Source: Pseudomonas marginalis
GTDB taxonomy: Bacteria; Pseudomonadota; Gammaproteobacteria; Pseudomonadales; Pseudomonadaceae
Direction: 5' to 3'
NCBI RefSeq assembly: GCF_024169655.1
Contig: NZ_JALJWV010000001.1
Span: forward strand, 2,299,001 to 2,363,000
DNA: 64,000 nt
Made by a program: the position numbers and the translations under genes. The notes beneath the pieces were generated by a model, which was given only the letters and a program-made list of their open reading frames with translations, was not told where the DNA came from and searched no databases. Positions 15,810-24,303 of the stretch are shown piece after piece. Numbering within the stretch: position 1 is the stretch's first letter; each line of letters opens with the position of its first letter.

Positions 15810-18323
15810 ATGTACAAGCGCACCGGGCTCGTCAGCTTTACGCTTACCGCCTTGGCCCTGGCGATGGCCAGCGAGCGGCTCCAGGCGGCCGACATCGCCA
15901 ATATCGAGCACGTCGACGTGGTCGGCCAGGCTGCCGCTATCGACCAGGCGCTCAAGGAGCAGCGTTCTTCCGACAGCATCAAGAGTGTGGTGCATGCCGA
16001 CGGCGTGGCCCAGTTGCCGGATGAAAACGTCGCCGAAGCCGTGCAGCGCCTGCCCGGTGTCAGCGTCGAGCGCGACCAGGGCGAAGGGCGTTTTGTCAGC
16101 GTGCGTGGCCTCGGCCCGGACCTCAACAGCGTGACCATCAACGGCACCCTGGTGCCTTCGCCCGAAAGCGAACGTCGCGCCGTGGCCCTCGATGTGTTGC
16201 CCTCCGAGCTGGTGCAGTCGCTGTCGGTGATCAAGACCCTGACTCCGGACATGGACGCCAACTCCCTAGGTGGCACCGTCGATGTGAAGAGCTTGTCGGC
16301 GTTCGACCACAAGGGCCTGTTCTACACCGGCAGCACTGAGGCCAGCTACGACAAGAACACACGCCAGACCAGCCCGAAATTCTCCGGCGCGGCCAGCAAT
16401 CGCTTCAGCCTTGGCGATGGCATCGACAACTTTGGCGTCGCCGCAGCCCTGAGCTGGCAGAAGCGCGACTTCGGCTCGGACAACGTCGAAACCGGCGGCG
16501 CCTGGGACTTCAGCCAGGGGGCCAAACTCAGCGAGTTCGAGCAGCGCGACTACGACATCAGTCGCGAGCGCGCCGGTGGTGGCCTGAACTTCGACTACAA
16601 GCCCGATGACCTCAGCAGCTACTACCTGCGCACCCTCTACAGCCGCTACACAGACACCGAGACCCGCAACGCCGCCAGCCTCGAATTTGCCGACCCCCAG
16701 GCGCCTGGCGAGCTCGGCGTGGCGGAGGGCAAGCGCAAGTTGAAGAACCGTGAGGAAACCCAGGAAATCCAGTCCTACGTGTTCGGCGGCGAACGCATGC
16801 TCGGCCTGTGGACCCTCAGCGGCCAGGCCGGCTACAGCCAATCCAGCGAAGACAGCCCGGCGCACATCGCCGGCGCCACCTTCGATGGCGGCGACTTTGC
16901 CGACAGCGGCTTCTACGACACAGACAAACCACGCCCCATCGTCGGCGCCGGCTTCTACGACGCGAGCAACTTCACCCTGGACAAGGTCGACTGGGAAAAA
17001 CAGAACACCCAAGACACCGAGAAGAACCTGCGCCTGGACCTGGCCCGCGACTACGACCTGAGCGGCTACGCGTCCCAGGTCAAGTTCGGCGGCAAGGTCA
17101 GCCGGCGCCACAAGGACAACGATCTGGAAGCCTGGGTTTATAAGAACTTCGACACCCTGGGCTTTACCGACGAACAGCTCAACCTCACCCAGTTCCAGAC
17201 GGGCAACGTCGACTACCGCCTCGGCAATTACGGCCCGGGTATCAGCGCGGGCAGCATCAAGCAACTGATCGGCAGCCTTAACCGCGATGACTTCTATGAC
17301 GAGACCGAATCCCGGGTCAACGACTTCACCATCCGCGAAGACATCAACGCCGGCTACCTGATGAACACCGTCGACATCGACGACTGGCGTTTCATCGCGG
17401 GCATGCGCTACGAAGGCACCGAGTTCGAAGCCAAGGGCACCGGCGCCACCGACGGCCAGTTCAGCGCTACCGAGACCAAACGGCGCTATCACCATTGGTT
17501 GCCGGGCCTGCATGCGCGTTACCAGATCGACAAGAACACCCAGGTGCGCGCGGCCTGGACCAAATCCGTGGTGCGCCCGACCTTTGGCCAGTTGGCGCCG
17601 GGTTTTGTGATCGACGATGACGAAGCGACCTTCGGCAACCCGGACCTCAAGCCCCTGGAGTCGAGCAACCTGGACCTGGGTATCGAGCACTTCATGGGCC
17701 GTGCGGGCACCGTGTCGGCGTTCGTGTTCTACAAAGACATCAAGCACTTTGTCTACAACACCGACGTGGCCGGCACCGGCGCCTGGACCAACTTCGCCGA
17801 GGCCCACACCTATGCCAACGGCGACAGCGCCAAGCTCTACGGCCTGGAACTGGCCTACTCACAGAAGTTCGACTGGCTGCCCGCGCCGTGGAACGGCCTG
17901 CTGGTCGGTGCCAACACCACGTTCAGCCGCTCCAGCGCCGATATCGAAGGCTTCGACGCCGCCAGTGGCAGCAACCGTAAACGCAACATCAGCCTGCCCA
18001 ACCAGTCGGACACCGTCGGCAACCTGATGCTCGGCTGGGAAGACGACAAGCTCAGCCTGCGCCTGTCGGCCAACTACAAATCGGACTACCTGTATGAACT
18101 GGCTTCGATCAACGACAAGGCCCACGACCTGCACGTCGACGCACAGACTTTTGTCGACTTCAGCGCACGCTACTCGCTGACCAAGAACCTGCAAGTCAGC
18201 TTCGAGGCGCAGAACCTGACCGACGAGTCGTACTTCGTCTACACCGGCCACCGCAGCTACAACGGCCAGTACGAGGAGTACGGCCCGACCTACAAGCTCG
18301 GCCTGACCTTCACCCATTTCTAA
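15810..18323 (+). CDS. TonB-dependent outer-membrane receptor (phytate-linked)
   Basis: An 837-residue outer-membrane receptor. It has a Sec signal peptide (about residues 1-26, ending ERLQAAD), then a plug domain with the TonB-Xanth-Caul signature (DENVAEAVQRLPGVSVERDQ, FVSVRGLGPDLNSVTINGT, DANSLGGTVDV) and a 22-strand barrel ending YKLGLTFTHF with a terminal aromatic. A GGGAGGA ribosome-binding site precedes the ATG. It is followed by a beta-propeller phytase and an ExbB/ExbD/TonB set on the same strand. Pairing of this receptor type with phytases is known in Gram-negative bacteria, so the cargo is probably phytate, its degradation products or a metal-phytate complex (inference). Confidence 0.9.
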   Translation: MYKRTGLVSFTLTALALAMASERLQAADIANIEHVDVVGQAAAIDQALKEQRSSDSIKSVVHADGVAQLPDENVAEAVQRLPGVSVERDQGEGRFVSVRGLGPDLNSVTINGTLVPSPESERRAVALDVLPSELVQSLSVIKTLTPDMDANSLGGTVDVKSLSAFDHKGLFYTGSTEASYDKNTRQTSPKFSGAASNRFSLGDGIDNFGVAAALSWQKRDFGSDNVETGGAWDFSQGAKLSEFEQRDYDISRERAGGGLNFDYKPDDLSSYYLRTLYSRYTDTETRNAASLEFADPQAPGELGVAEGKRKLKNREETQEIQSYVFGGERMLGLWTLSGQAGYSQSSEDSPAHIAGATFDGGDFADSGFYDTDKPRPIVGAGFYDASNFTLDKVDWEKQNTQDTEKNLRLDLARDYDLSGYASQVKFGGKVSRRHKDNDLEAWVYKNFDTLGFTDEQLNLTQFQTGNVDYRLGNYGPGISAGSIKQLIGSLNRDDFYDETESRVNDFTIREDINAGYLMNTVDIDDWRFIAGMRYEGTEFEAKGTGATDGQFSATETKRRYHHWLPGLHARYQIDKNTQVRAAWTKSVVRPTFGQLAPGFVIDDDEATFGNPDLKPLESSNLDLGIEHFMGRAGTVSAFVFYKDIKHFVYNTDVAGTGAWTNFAEAHTYANGDSAKLYGLELAYSQKFDWLPAPWNGLLVGANTTFSRSSADIEGFDAASGSNRKRNISLPNQSDTVGNLMLGWEDDKLSLRLSANYKSDYLYELASINDKAHDLHVDAQTFVDFSARYSLTKNLQVSFEAQNLTDESYFVYTGHRSYNGQYEEYGPTYKLGLTFTHF

Positions 18324-18340
18324 CCAACACCTCAATCCGA

Positions 18341-18432
18341 ATGTGGGAGGGGGCTTGCCCCCGATAGCGGTATGTCAGTCGCCGGATTCATTAGCCGAAC
18401 CACTGCCATCGGGAACAAGCCCCCTCCCACAT
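18341..18432. repeat. REP pair (REPIN-like) 4
   Basis: A REP pair with one diverged arm lies between the TonB receptor stop and the phytase start. It could form a strong hairpin in the mRNA and change the relative expression of the two genes. An upstream-extended reading frame of the phytase gene through this element is not used. Confidence 0.85.
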
Positions 18433-18467
18433 GGGTTCTTCATCGTTTTCGAAGGATTTGCCTGTTC

Positions 18468-20333
18468 ATGAGATTTTCCAAGCTATACCTGCTGATGGCC
18501 CTGGCCACCTGCGGCCATGCGTTGGCCGCCGACCTGGCCCTGACTCGTTGGGCACCGAACCTGAACGCCGAGGCGCTGGCCTTCCTGCCCAACGGCCCTG
18601 AACGCCTGGCCGCCAGCACCCGCGACGGCCTGTTGCTGCTCGACGACAAAGGCGCCGAACTGGCGCGTTTCAAGGGTAACTTCAGCAGCCTCGACAGCCG
18701 CGCCGCGGGTGCCCAGGTGCTGGTGGCAACCCTGGACAACCAACGCCAGCAGGCCATGCTGATCAGCCTGGATAGCGCCGGCAAACGCTGGGGCGCGCCG
18801 CTGTACCTGCCGACCCGCGACTATCCGGTCAACGGCCTGTGCCTGTATCGCGACTCGGCGGCCAACCTGTTTGTGTTCCTGGTGGGCGAAGAGGGCAAGG
18901 GCGAGCAATGGCTGGTGGGCAATGGTCCGACATTGCTGGCACAACCCCAGCGTGTACGCGGCTTGCCGCTGCCGCCGTCGGCGCAGTTCTGCCAGGTGGA
19001 CGATGCCGCCAATCAGTTGCTGGTCAATGAGCAAAACGTCGGCTGGTGGGCCTACCCGGCGCACCCGGAAGCCGAGGTGAAACGCACCCCGGTCGCGCTG
19101 TTTGATAATCCCAAGCGCGCAGCCGGTGCCATGGCGCTGGTGCCCGGTGGTGTGGTCGCGCTTGATCCAAAGACCGCGCAACTGCAGCTGTTCCAGCAGG
19201 AGGGCGAACGCTGGGTCGCACAATCGAGCCTGCGCCTGCCGGGCGTGACGGAGCCGGAAAACCTCGCAATCAAAGGCCGGCAACTGCTGCTGCGCGACGA
19301 CGACACCGGCAACCTCTATCAGGCTGAACTGACGTGGCAGGCCAAGCCTGTCGCGCCGGCGCCAGTGCTGCCGGAAGTCGCCGCCCAGCGCCAGACCGAC
19401 CCGGTCGGCCGTCAGGGCGATGCGGCGGATGACCCGGCGATTTGGATTCACCCGGAACAGCCGGCGCAGAGCCGCGTGCTCGGCACCAATAAGAAACAGG
19501 GGCTGCTGGCCTACGATCTCGACGGCAAGCTGTTGCAGGAGCTGGCGGTGGGGCGCCTGAACAACGTCGATGTGCGTCCCAACTTCAAGCTCGGCCAGCA
19601 GACCGTCGACCTTGCCGTGGCGAGCAATCGCGACCACAACAGCCTGAGCCTGTTCAGCATCGACCGTCGCAGCGGCGAGTTGCGCGAAGCCGGCGAAGTG
19701 CCGACGCCCCTCAAGGAAATCTACGGTATCTGCCTGTTCCAGCCGCCCAGCGGGGACATTTACGCGATCGCCAACGGCAAGGACGGCACCTTCCTGCAAT
19801 ACCGCCTGAGCGCGCCGGATGGCCGGGTGCAGGGCGAGTTGGTGCGTCAGTTCAAGGTCGACAGCCAACCCGAAGGCTGCGTGGCCGACGACCAGCGCCA
19901 GCGCCTGTTCATCGGTGAAGAAGATGTCGGCGTCTGGGCCGTCGACGCCCGTGCCGATCAGCCGGCGACGCTGACCAGCGTGATCAAGGTCGGTGCGCAA
20001 CTGCATGCGGATGTCGAGGGGCTGGCGCTGTACCAGAGCGGCGCGCGCGATTACCTGGTGATCTCCAGCCAAGGCAATGACAGCTACCTGGTGGTGGATG
20101 CCGAACCGCCGTTCGCCGCTCACGGCGCCTTTCGCGTCGGCTTGAACGCTGAAGCCGGGATCGACGGCGCGTCGGAAACCGATGGCCTCGAAGTCACCGC
20201 CGTCAACCTCGGCGGGCCGTGGAGCCAAGGCATGCTGGTGGTGCAGGACGGGCGCAAGCGCATGCCCGAGCAAACCCAGAACTTCAAGTTCGTGCCCTGG
20301 CGCGATGTGACTGGCGCCCTGAAATTGCCGTGA
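18468..20333 (+). CDS. dual-domain beta-propeller phytase
   Basis: A 621-residue exported phytase-like protein. A signal peptide (MRFSKLYLLMALATCGHALA) is followed by an N-terminal propeller-like region (about residues 25-300) without clear catalytic motifs and a C-terminal canonical BPP domain. Catalytic-domain landmarks are QGDAADDPAIWIHPEQPAQS, LGTNKKQGLLAYDLDG, RLNNVDVR, the GICLF...YAIANGKDG stretch and QPEGCVADD with FIGEEDVGVW, the usual Ca2+ and phosphate ligand segments. Such enzymes hydrolyse phytate to lower inositol phosphates and phosphate in the periplasm or outside the cell. The incomplete-plus-complete layout is known for dual-domain BPPs. Start chosen at ATG 18468 with GAAGGA upstream. 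Confidence 0.88.
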   Translation: MRFSKLYLLMALATCGHALAADLALTRWAPNLNAEALAFLPNGPERLAASTRDGLLLLDDKGAELARFKGNFSSLDSRAAGAQVLVATLDNQRQQAMLISLDSAGKRWGAPLYLPTRDYPVNGLCLYRDSAANLFVFLVGEEGKGEQWLVGNGPTLLAQPQRVRGLPLPPSAQFCQVDDAANQLLVNEQNVGWWAYPAHPEAEVKRTPVALFDNPKRAAGAMALVPGGVVALDPKTAQLQLFQQEGERWVAQSSLRLPGVTEPENLAIKGRQLLLRDDDTGNLYQAELTWQAKPVAPAPVLPEVAAQRQTDPVGRQGDAADDPAIWIHPEQPAQSRVLGTNKKQGLLAYDLDGKLLQELAVGRLNNVDVRPNFKLGQQTVDLAVASNRDHNSLSLFSIDRRSGELREAGEVPTPLKEIYGICLFQPPSGDIYAIANGKDGTFLQYRLSAPDGRVQGELVRQFKVDSQPEGCVADDQRQRLFIGEEDVGVWAVDARADQPATLTSVIKVGAQLHADVEGLALYQSGARDYLVISSQGNDSYLVVDAEPPFAAHGAFRVGLNAEAGIDGASETDGLEVTAVNLGGPWSQGMLVVQDGRKRMPEQTQNFKFVPWRDVTGALKLP

Positions 20334-20382
20334 GCCGTCATCACTTGGTCATCACTTTTTAATCGAATAGGAGTTCACCACC

Positions 20383-21075
20383 ATGCACGCGACGATGGAA
20401 CATATGACGATCTGGGGTTTGATCAGCGACGCCAGCCTGTTGGTCAAGGCGGTGATGGTCACGCTGCTGTTGGCGTCCTTGCTCAGTTGGTACCTGATTA
20501 TCCAGCGTGGCAGTGTGCTGCGGCGCCTGGAGCGCCAGTTGAACGGGTTTGTGCCGCGCTTTCGTGCCGCACCGGACGTGCAGGCGTTGTACCGCGACAG
20601 CGTGCAGGCGGGCGAGGGCGGCGTGGCGACGATCTTTATCGCCGGCGTTCAGGAATACCAGCACCTGCACAGCCACGATCCGGCGGTGCTGGAAGGGGTG
20701 GAGCGCGCCTTGCAGGTGGCGATCACCGAGCAGGAAATCGAGCTGGAAAAAGGCCTGCAATTTCTCGCCACCGTGGGCTCGGTCAGCCCTTACATCGGCC
20801 TGTTCGGTACGGTGTGGGGCATCATGAATTCCTTTCTCGGCTTGTCCCAGGTGCAACAGGCCACGCTGTCCACGGTGGCGCCGGGCATCGCCGAGGCGTT
20901 GATCGCCACGGCCATTGGCCTGTTTGCCGCCATCCCGGCGGTGATCGCCTACAACCGCTTTTCAGCGCGCAGCCAGACGCTGCTCACCCGCTATTACGCC
21001 TTCGGCAATGAACTGCAAGTGCGCCTGCATCGCAGTCTGCGCGGCATGCCGAGCCACCTGGCCACGGCCGCCTGA
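20383..21075 (+). CDS. exbB: ExbB/TolQ-type proton channel subunit
   Basis: A 230-residue inner-membrane protein of the MotA/TolQ/ExbB family. The first transmembrane helix is near residues 18-40, and the last two contain the conserved proton-channel residues in the stretches SVSPYIGLFGTVWGIMNSFL and APGIAEALIATAIGLFAAIP. The N-terminus looks closer to TolQ than to ExbB. Start supported by AGGAG nine bases upstream. Together with the ExbD and TonB proteins that follow it probably energises the TonB receptor at the head of the operon with the proton motive force. It is separate from the general Tol-Pal system genes, which are not in this window. Confidence 0.9.
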   Translation: MHATMEHMTIWGLISDASLLVKAVMVTLLLASLLSWYLIIQRGSVLRRLERQLNGFVPRFRAAPDVQALYRDSVQAGEGGVATIFIAGVQEYQHLHSHDPAVLEGVERALQVAITEQEIELEKGLQFLATVGSVSPYIGLFGTVWGIMNSFLGLSQVQQATLSTVAPGIAEALIATAIGLFAAIPAVIAYNRFSARSQTLLTRYYAFGNELQVRLHRSLRGMPSHLATAA

Positions 21076-21089
21076 ACAGGAGCAAGCCC

Positions 21090-21536
21090 ATGTTAACCAG
21101 GCCGCAACGCAAGCACGGGCCCAAGGCCGAGATGAACGTGGTGCCTTACATCGACGTGATGCTGGTGCTGCTGGTGATCTTTATGGTCACCGCGCCGATG
21201 CTGACCCAGGGCGTGAAGATCGAACTGCCCAAGGTCGCCGCCGAGGCGCTGGCCACCGATACCCGTCAACAGATCCTCACGCTGTCGGTAAAGGCCGACG
21301 GCGGTTACTACTGGAACCTCGGCGGCGAGCTGGACACGCAGCACCAGACCGACAGCGCCGTGAGCCTGGAGGAGATGGGCGCCAAGGTCATGCAGGTGGT
21401 GGCGGCGCGCAGTGATACGCAGGTCTATATCCGCGCTGACGAAGACGCGGGTTATGGGCGCGTGGTCGCAGCGATGGCGGTGTTGCAAAAGGGCGGCGTC
21501 AGCAACCTGGGGCTGGTGACCGAGGCCCCGCAATGA
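21090..21536 (+). CDS. exbD: ExbD/TolR biopolymer transport protein
   Basis: A 148-residue protein with one N-terminal transmembrane helix containing the essential acidic residue (AEMNVVPYIDVMLVLLVIFM, Asp in the helix). The periplasmic domain ends in the typical (DTQVYIRADEDAGYGRVVAA) C-terminal ExbD/TolR fold. It forms the peptidoglycan-facing channel partner of the ExbB homologue immediately upstream (15-base gap). Its stop overlaps the next gene by four bases (ATGA). Confidence 0.92.
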   Translation: MLTRPQRKHGPKAEMNVVPYIDVMLVLLVIFMVTAPMLTQGVKIELPKVAAEALATDTRQQILTLSVKADGGYYWNLGGELDTQHQTDSAVSLEEMGAKVMQVVAARSDTQVYIRADEDAGYGRVVAAMAVLQKGGVSNLGLVTEAPQ

Positions 21537-22294
21537 CGGCGATGATCATGCACAGTTCGACCCTGGTTGTGGCACCCCGGGATTTCAGCGGGTGGTGGCG
21601 CAAGGGTATGGCGGCGAGTCTGGCCGTTGCGCTGCATGTGGGCGTGGTGGCCGCGCTGATGCTGGGCTGGTCACCGGTGAAACCGAGGGTGCAGGCGCCT
21701 CAGGTGATGCACACCCAACTGGTGATGCTGCCGCCGGCGCCCGTGCCCGAACCGGTGGCTGTGGCGCCGCCACCGCCTGCGCCCGTGGTGGTCCCGCCGC
21801 CGCTCAAACCCACACTCGACCCGCAGGTCCAGGCGCAAAAACTGGAGAAGGCTGCCTTGGCGCGTAAACGGGTCGAGGACAAAAAACTTGAGCAGCAACA
21901 GGAGCGCTTGGCCTCCGAACAGCGCAACCGCGAGCTGGAGCTGGCGCAACAACGGCTGAACCAGGACCGGCTGGCCGCTGAAAAACCGCGAGTCGCCACA
22001 CCCGCTCCGGCCCCGGCGTTCGACAGTCGTCAATACCTGCCGCTGAGCAAAGAAGCACCGGAGTACCCCGAGCGCGCCCTGGATAAAAACATCGAAGGCG
22101 ATTGCTCGGTGGAATACACCGTCAACCCCCAGGGCCGCGTGGAAAACCCCAAGGTGCTGGACGGCTGTCACCCGCTGTTTATCCGGCCGTCACTGGCGGC
22201 GGCGAATACGTTCCGCTACCAGCCGAGGATCGTTGAAGGCAGGGCGGTTGCGGTGCCGGCGGTGCGTAATACCTTTCACTACCGCATCAAGTAG
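21533..22294 (+). CDS. tonB: TonB family energy transducer
   Basis: A 253-residue energy-coupling protein. It has a single N-terminal transmembrane anchor (about residues 25-48), then a proline-rich stretch (PPAPVPEPVAVAPPPPAPVV) and a charged Glu/Gln/Arg-rich helical segment (about residues 98-155) resembling the TolA stalk. The C-terminal TonB domain includes YPERALDKNIEGDCSVEYTV and TFRYQPRIVEG. It would span the periplasm and transmit energy from ExbB/ExbD to the TonB receptor. The TolA-like stalk combined with a TonB head is unusual compared with housekeeping TonB. It is the last gene of the operon. The 185 bases after it hold no gene I can support. Confidence 0.9.
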   Translation: MTAMIMHSSTLVVAPRDFSGWWRKGMAASLAVALHVGVVAALMLGWSPVKPRVQAPQVMHTQLVMLPPAPVPEPVAVAPPPPAPVVVPPPLKPTLDPQVQAQKLEKAALARKRVEDKKLEQQQERLASEQRNRELELAQQRLNQDRLAAEKPRVATPAPAPAFDSRQYLPLSKEAPEYPERALDKNIEGDCSVEYTVNPQGRVENPKVLDGCHPLFIRPSLAAANTFRYQPRIVEGRAVAVPAVRNTFHYRIK

Positions 22295-22479
22295 GGACCG
22301 GCGCCGGCCCGGCCCTTGATCGTGGACTTCTGATTCGCCGCCCGCAGCGGTTGCAGGTCGGCGGTCGGCGATCGTCAAAGGCTTCGCTTACCTGCGCCTG
22401 GAGAAGGGGGCGGTGCGCAGTTCACGTTATGTCCATTGCATTGGGTGGCGTGTCGGTCTGTCTGGGCGAGCCCGCAGGA

Positions 22480-24105
22480 TCAGGTACGAAAGCGCCCCAC
22501 CAGCCCGCTCAGTTCGGCGGCCAACTTCGACAGTGCATGGCTTGCCGCGTTGGTCTGCAAGGCGCCCGCTGCCGATTGCGCCGACAGGTCGCGGATCGCC
22601 ACGAGGTTGCTGTCCACCTCACGGGCAACCTGGGCTTGCTCTTCGGCGGCACTGGCAATCACCAAGTTGCGCTCATTGATCTGGCCGATGGCGGCGAAGA
22701 TATCCTCCAGCACTACCCCCGACGCCTGCGTGATCTCCAGCGTGCCTTGCGCCCGCGCCGTGCTGCTGCGCATCGAATCCACCGCCTGTTCGGCAGTGCT
22801 CTGCACGCTCGCAATCATCTGCTCGATCTCGCGGGTCGACTCCTGAGTGCGGTAGGCGAGGGTGCGCACTTCGTCGGCCACGACCGCAAACCCCCGACCG
22901 GCTTCACCCGCCCGGGCGGCTTCGATCGCTGCGTTGAGGGCCAGCAGGTTGGTCTGCTCCGAGACGGCTCGGATCACGTCCAGCACCTTGCCGATGTTGC
23001 GCACTTCATCGGCGAGGTGCTGGATACGTTCGGCGCTGCCCTGAATCTCGGCGGTCATCGATTGCGTACCGTTGATGTTCTCGCGTACCTGCTGACGGCT
23101 TTTTTCTGACAGCGTATTGGAGGCGGTGGCCGCTTGCGAGGTAGACACCGCGTTGCGCGCCACTTCTTCGACCGCACTGGTCATCTGGTTAACGGCGGTT
23201 GCGGCCTGTTCGAGCTGCATGTCCTGCTGCTGGAGGCCACGGTTACTTTCTTCGGTGACGGCGTTGAGTTCTTCAGCGGCCGAGGCCAACTGCGTGGCTG
23301 AGTCAGCGATCTGGATCAGTGTTTCACGCTGGCTGGCTTGCATGCGTTGGAGCTCAAGGAACAACTCGCCAATTTCGTTGCGGCCAGGCGAGACGACCTC
23401 GCGGGTCAAATCGCCCCCGGCAATGCGCTTGAAGTGCTCGCCGGCTGCGCGCAATGGGCGCAGGACGGTGCCCGAGATGAATATCCAGCAGACGACAGCC
23501 AGTGCCAGGGTCAGCAGGATCAAGGCAATGGCCAGGGTTTGCGAAGTCTGTAGCCGCGCAGCCGCCTGCGTGTTGATCTCCTGAGTACGGGCATCCAATG
23601 CGCCGACCAGCTTCATGCGAATGTCCTGGAGCTTGGTCATGCTGTTGCCGGCATCGATGTTGACTTGAAAATACTGTTTGGCGGAGCGCGCGCGAGCGGC
23701 GGCGCGCTGACCGACGATGGCCACGCCGTATTCGGCGAACGCATGCTTGAGATCTTCGGCGAGGGCCTTCAACTTCGGGTCACGCAAGTCTGTGGTAGAG
23801 GCATTGACCTTGGCGATGGCTTCACTCCAGATCGCCTCGCTGCGAACCAGCCGGGCTTCAGCGTCATCGAAACGCTCGCCGACGGTCTCGATGAACGCCG
23901 AGGACACGTTGGCGCTGGTACGGATTGCCAGCAGCAACGCATTGTTGATGCCGTCGATTTGTCGCGAGGTACGCCCCAACTCGTCAATCTGATCGTAACT
24001 GAGTACCGCCGACCGCCAGCCGTTAAGGGTCGAAAACAACAGTGCAATGGCGAACAGCAGTAGCACCCCGATCATGCCGGTGCGAATTTTCAGATGGGCA
24101 AACAT
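22480..24105 (-). CDS. methyl-accepting chemotaxis protein
   Basis: A 541-residue chemoreceptor. Transmembrane helix 1 is at about 10-32, then a four-helix-bundle periplasmic sensor of about 155 residues, then helix 2 at about 190-212. A HAMP domain follows ([20 protein letters not shown]) and a long cytoplasmic signalling coiled coil with the invariant hairpin tip ([34 protein letters not shown]). There is no C-terminal CheR-binding pentapeptide. The ligand is not predictable. A candidate FliA promoter upstream ties it to the flagellar regulon. The gene stands alone between the efflux operon and the phytase operon. Confidence 0.93.
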   Translation of the reverse strand: MFAHLKIRTGMIGVLLLFAIALLFSTLNGWRSAVLSYDQIDELGRTSRQIDGINNALLLAIRTSANVSSAFIETVGERFDDAEARLVRSEAIWSEAIAKVNASTTDLRDPKLKALAEDLKHAFAEYGVAIVGQRAAARARSAKQYFQVNIDAGNSMTKLQDIRMKLVGALDARTQEINTQAAARLQTSQTLAIALILLTLALAVVCWIFISGTVLRPLRAAGEHFKRIAGGDLTREVVSPGRNEIGELFLELQRMQASQRETLIQIADSATQLASAAEELNAVTEESNRGLQQQDMQLEQAATAVNQMTSAVEEVARNAVSTSQAATASNTLSEKSRQQVRENINGTQSMTAEIQGSAERIQHLADEVRNIGKVLDVIRAVSEQTNLLALNAAIEAARAGEAGRGFAVVADEVRTLAYRTQESTREIEQMIASVQSTAEQAVDSMRSSTARAQGTLEITQASGVVLEDIFAAIGQINERNLVIASAAEEQAQVAREVDSNLVAIRDLSAQSAAGALQTNAASHALSKLAAELSGLVGRFRT

Positions 24106-24144
24106 GGGAGTACTCCGCGGACCACTTGATTGATATTGATCGAA

Positions 24145-24171
24145 CTATCCGCATTCATCCCCGGAACTTAA
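24145..24171 (-). promoter_or_regulatory. candidate FliA (sigma-28) promoter
   Basis: On the minus strand TTAAGTTC (24171-24164), an exact 11-base spacer, then GCGGATAG (24152-24145). Consensus is TAAAGTTT-N11-GCCGATAA, so 6 of 8 matches in each element with perfect spacing. It is about 40 bases upstream of the chemoreceptor ATG, giving a short leader. Chemoreceptor genes are typical FliA targets. Confidence 0.6.
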
Positions 24172-24303
24172 ATGGCAGAAGTGGAAACCCGTTCGATTAT
24201 CGAACCAAGCGTTCAAGGGGTCGGGTGCGCGGGCTGAGTGGGGTTTGCGACGCAGCCGTTTCACCCGCTTCGCTGACAAGCCGTATGGCATGCCCGCAAG
24301 GCT

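Noticed and set aside
16266..17807. 513-codon minus-strand frame inside the TonB receptor gene
   Set aside because: It is an antisense shadow of a high-GC gene whose plus-strand product has full plug and barrel features.
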